6,312 nt of DNA from an uncultured Ruminococcus sp. Lineage in GTDB: Bacteria > Bacillota > Clostridia > Oscillospirales > CAG-272. The first letter of the stretch is position 1. The number at the start of each line of letters is the position of its first letter. The position numbers and the translations under genes are program-made. Shown here piece after piece: positions 5,081 through 6,312 of the stretch. The notes below the pieces were generated by a model. That model was not told the DNA's origin. It saw only the letters and a list, made by a program, of their open reading frames with translations, and ran no database searches. Location: positions 1-6,312 of the forward strand of contig CACZSC010000187.1 in NCBI GenBank assembly GCA_902783755.1, given 5' to 3'.

Positions 5081-5109
5081 ATTATACCTTTACCGCGGAC
5101 CCGTGTCAA
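5081..5109 (-). promoter_or_regulatory. Perfect consensus promoter antisense to the DUF2974 gene
   Basis: On the minus strand there is TTGACA (5104-5109), a 17-bp spacer and TATAAT (5081-5086). It lies in the 82-bp gap before mntP but faces left. Transcription would start near 5074, next to the DUF2974 stop codon, and run antisense into that gene. No minus-strand gene or clear terminator is seen to its left, so any product would be an antisense RNA. Confidence 0.65.
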
Positions 5110-5152
5110 GGCTGCGCGGCCCCTGAAGAATACATAGATAACGGATAAAAAA

Positions 5153-5725
5153 ATGAGCATAATCGAACTTCTTATAACCTCCGTGGCCCTGTCCGCGGAC
5201 GCCTTCGCGGTCTCGGTCTCGAAAGGCCTTTCCGCCGGGAAGGTCACCGCGAAGCACTGCGTCATATGCGGCGCGTGGTTCGGGGGATTCCAGGCCCTGA
5301 TGCCGGCTGTCGGGATGATCGTCGGCAGCAAACTGTCCGAGGTGATAGCCAGCGGCGCCCATCACTGGATCGCCTTCGTCCTTCTGGCGTACGTGGGCGT
5401 CAGCATGATAATCTCCGCGGCCCGCAACAAGAAGGAAGGGGAAGACAGCAGCTTTGCCGCCCGGAAGATGCTGGTGCTGGCGGTCGCCACCAGCATAGAC
5501 GCCCTGGCCGTGGGATTCGCCCTCTCCATGAAGACCCTTCCGCCCTTCGCGGTGGTCTACTATCCCCTCGTCATAGGGGCGGTCACGTTCTGCCTCTCGT
5601 TCGTCGGGGTGCTGATAGGCAACAGGCTGGGGGAGAAGCACAAGAGAGCGGCGCAGTTCGCGGGAGGCGTGATCCTCCTGCTGATAGGAGTGAAGTCCCT
5701 CCTCGAGGGGTTCCACGTTATATGA
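5153..5725 (+). CDS. mntP: Manganese efflux pump MntP
   Basis: This 190-aa protein is the usual MntP (formerly YebN) size. It has six hydrophobic segments (about 3-22, 38-57, 71-90, 105-125, 133-156, 168-186), made of two similar three-helix halves. The family's repeated acidic motif appears in each half: ALSADAFAVSVSKGL with Asp16 and ATSIDALAVGFALS with Asp116. It exports Mn2+ across the cytoplasmic membrane. The ATG at 5153 follows an A-rich stretch with only a weak ribosome-binding site (GGAT near 5143). I see no rightward consensus promoter in the 82-bp gap and no yybP-ykoY riboswitch, which often controls mntP elsewhere; the gap is too short for one. It may be transcribed from the DUF2974 promoter. 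The next gene follows by 41 bp. Confidence 0.95.
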   Translation: MSIIELLITSVALSADAFAVSVSKGLSAGKVTAKHCVICGAWFGGFQALMPAVGMIVGSKLSEVIASGAHHWIAFVLLAYVGVSMIISAARNKKEGEDSSFAARKMLVLAVATSIDALAVGFALSMKTLPPFAVVYYPLVIGAVTFCLSFVGVLIGNRLGEKHKRAAQFAGGVILLLIGVKSLLEGFHVI

Positions 5726-5766
5726 ATACCAGAAAAGAAAAATATATATTTTAAGGATAGATAACC

Positions 5767-6312
5767 ATGTCAAAGAAAACTAAAGACCCGAGAATGGGCA
5801 TCGTCGGAGGCCAGGCCGTACTTGAAGGCGTGATGATGAAATCCGGCGACAGATGCTCCCTTGCCGTAAGGACCGGGGACGGAATAAAGGTGGAGAATTC
5901 CACCAGCGTCTCCCTGAGACAGAAGAACAAATTCTTCAACATACCCGTGATCCGCGGTGTTGCTACATTTGTAGAACAGCTGATCCTTTCCATGCACATG
6001 CTCACCAGATCCGCGGAGATGCAGGGCATCGACGACGCCGAGCCCACGACGAAATTCGGAAAGTGGCTCAACAGGAAGTTCGGCGACAAGATCATGACCA
6101 TCGCCAGTGGCATCGGCACCGTGATAGGCCTTGCCCTGGCCATAGGGCTGTTCCTTCTGCTTCCCACCTTCGCAGCCAAGGGGATAGACGCGCTGACGGG
6201 CGGCTTCATAGGACGCTTCCCCGTCCTCCGCTCCCTTATCGAGGGCCTCATCAGGATCATAATATTCGTGGCCTACGTCTGGCTCGTGTCGCTCCTGCCC
6301 GATATCCGCAGG
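5767..6312 (+). CDS. DUF1385 (YqhQ-like) membrane protein, 3' end cut off
   Basis: The reading frame is open from ATG at 5767 to the last base: 182 codons with no stop, so the gene continues past the window. The N-terminus contains GIVGGQAVLEGVMMKSGD (11-28), the hallmark of DUF1385 (PF07136, B. subtilis YqhQ), then LAVRTGDGIKV (32-42) and IPVIRGVATFVEQL (59-72), also typical. Hydrophobic segments start at about 113-136 and 158-177. The full family protein is usually about 300 aa, so roughly the last third is missing. The biochemical role is unknown. In many Clostridia it lies just upstream of prmC and prfA, which may therefore follow here. The ribosome-binding site is AAGGA (5753-5757), 9 bp before the ATG. 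No clear promoter is seen in the 41-bp gap after mntP, so co-transcription is likely. Confidence 0.93.
   Translation, partial: MSKKTKDPRMGIVGGQAVLEGVMMKSGDRCSLAVRTGDGIKVENSTSVSLRQKNKFFNIPVIRGVATFVEQLILSMHMLTRSAEMQGIDDAEPTTKFGKWLNRKFGDKIMTIASGIGTVIGLALAIGLFLLLPTFAAKGIDALTGGFIGRFPVLRSLIEGLIRIIIFVAYVWLVSLLPDIRR

Noticed and set aside
5093..5119. CCGCG/CGCGG stem in the gap before mntP as a terminator
   Set aside because: Only 5 bp with a 17-nt loop and no T-run on the plus strand, so it is not a credible terminator for the DUF2974 gene.
5090..5773. Minus-strand open frame opposite mntP
   Set aside because: The composition is Gly/His/Arg/Asp-rich, as expected for a shadow frame, and mntP on the other strand is unambiguous.

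Overview
The window looks like ordinary chromosome from an anaerobic Gram-positive, most likely a Clostridia-class Bacillota member. The reasons are a PdaA-type deacetylase, a DUF4093-type TOPRIM (RNase M5-like) protein, a DUF1385/YqhQ protein, a DUF2974 hydrolase, two lipoprotein signal peptides, a bacterial-type RNase P RNA, and several textbook sigma-A promoters. By eye the coding sequence is fairly GC-rich (many codons end in C or G), with frequent ATA (Ile) and AGG (Arg) codons. I see no mobile element, CRISPR array, tRNA or attachment site.

Layout. Positions 1-221 hold no gene. They carry a perfect leftward promoter (31-59) backed by five helically phased A-tracts (65-111), which serves a gene beyond the left edge, and the terminator of the next gene. 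A PdaA-like polysaccharide deacetylase lipoprotein (222-1277, minus) and the RNase P RNA gene rnpB (about 1406-1781, plus) are divergent; their -35 boxes lie 2 bp apart. A small lipoprotein with an Ig-like domain (1842-2177, plus) follows rnpB closely with no visible promoter of its own. It converges through a shared hairpin on a leftward two-gene operon: holA (DNA polymerase III delta, 2831-3883), then an RNase M5-like TOPRIM gene with a TTG start (2204-2812).

holA is divergent from a DUF2974 alpha/beta-hydrolase gene (4006-5070, plus). The 122-bp gap between them contains a 14-bp palindrome that supplies a TATAAT box on each strand. Next come mntP (manganese efflux, 5153-5725) and the start of a DUF1385/YqhQ membrane protein gene (5767 to the window edge, open at 3'). 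A perfect consensus promoter on the minus strand lies between the DUF2974 gene and mntP and points antisense into the DUF2974 gene.

Most genes are housekeeping: RNA processing (rnpB, RNase M5-like), replication (holA), envelope (deacetylase, lipoprotein), metal homeostasis (mntP). I do not see a new multi-gene system. The most unusual content is regulatory: the phased A-tract promoter, the two compact divergent promoter regions, and the antisense promoter at 5081-5109. All promoter and terminator calls come from sequence reading alone.
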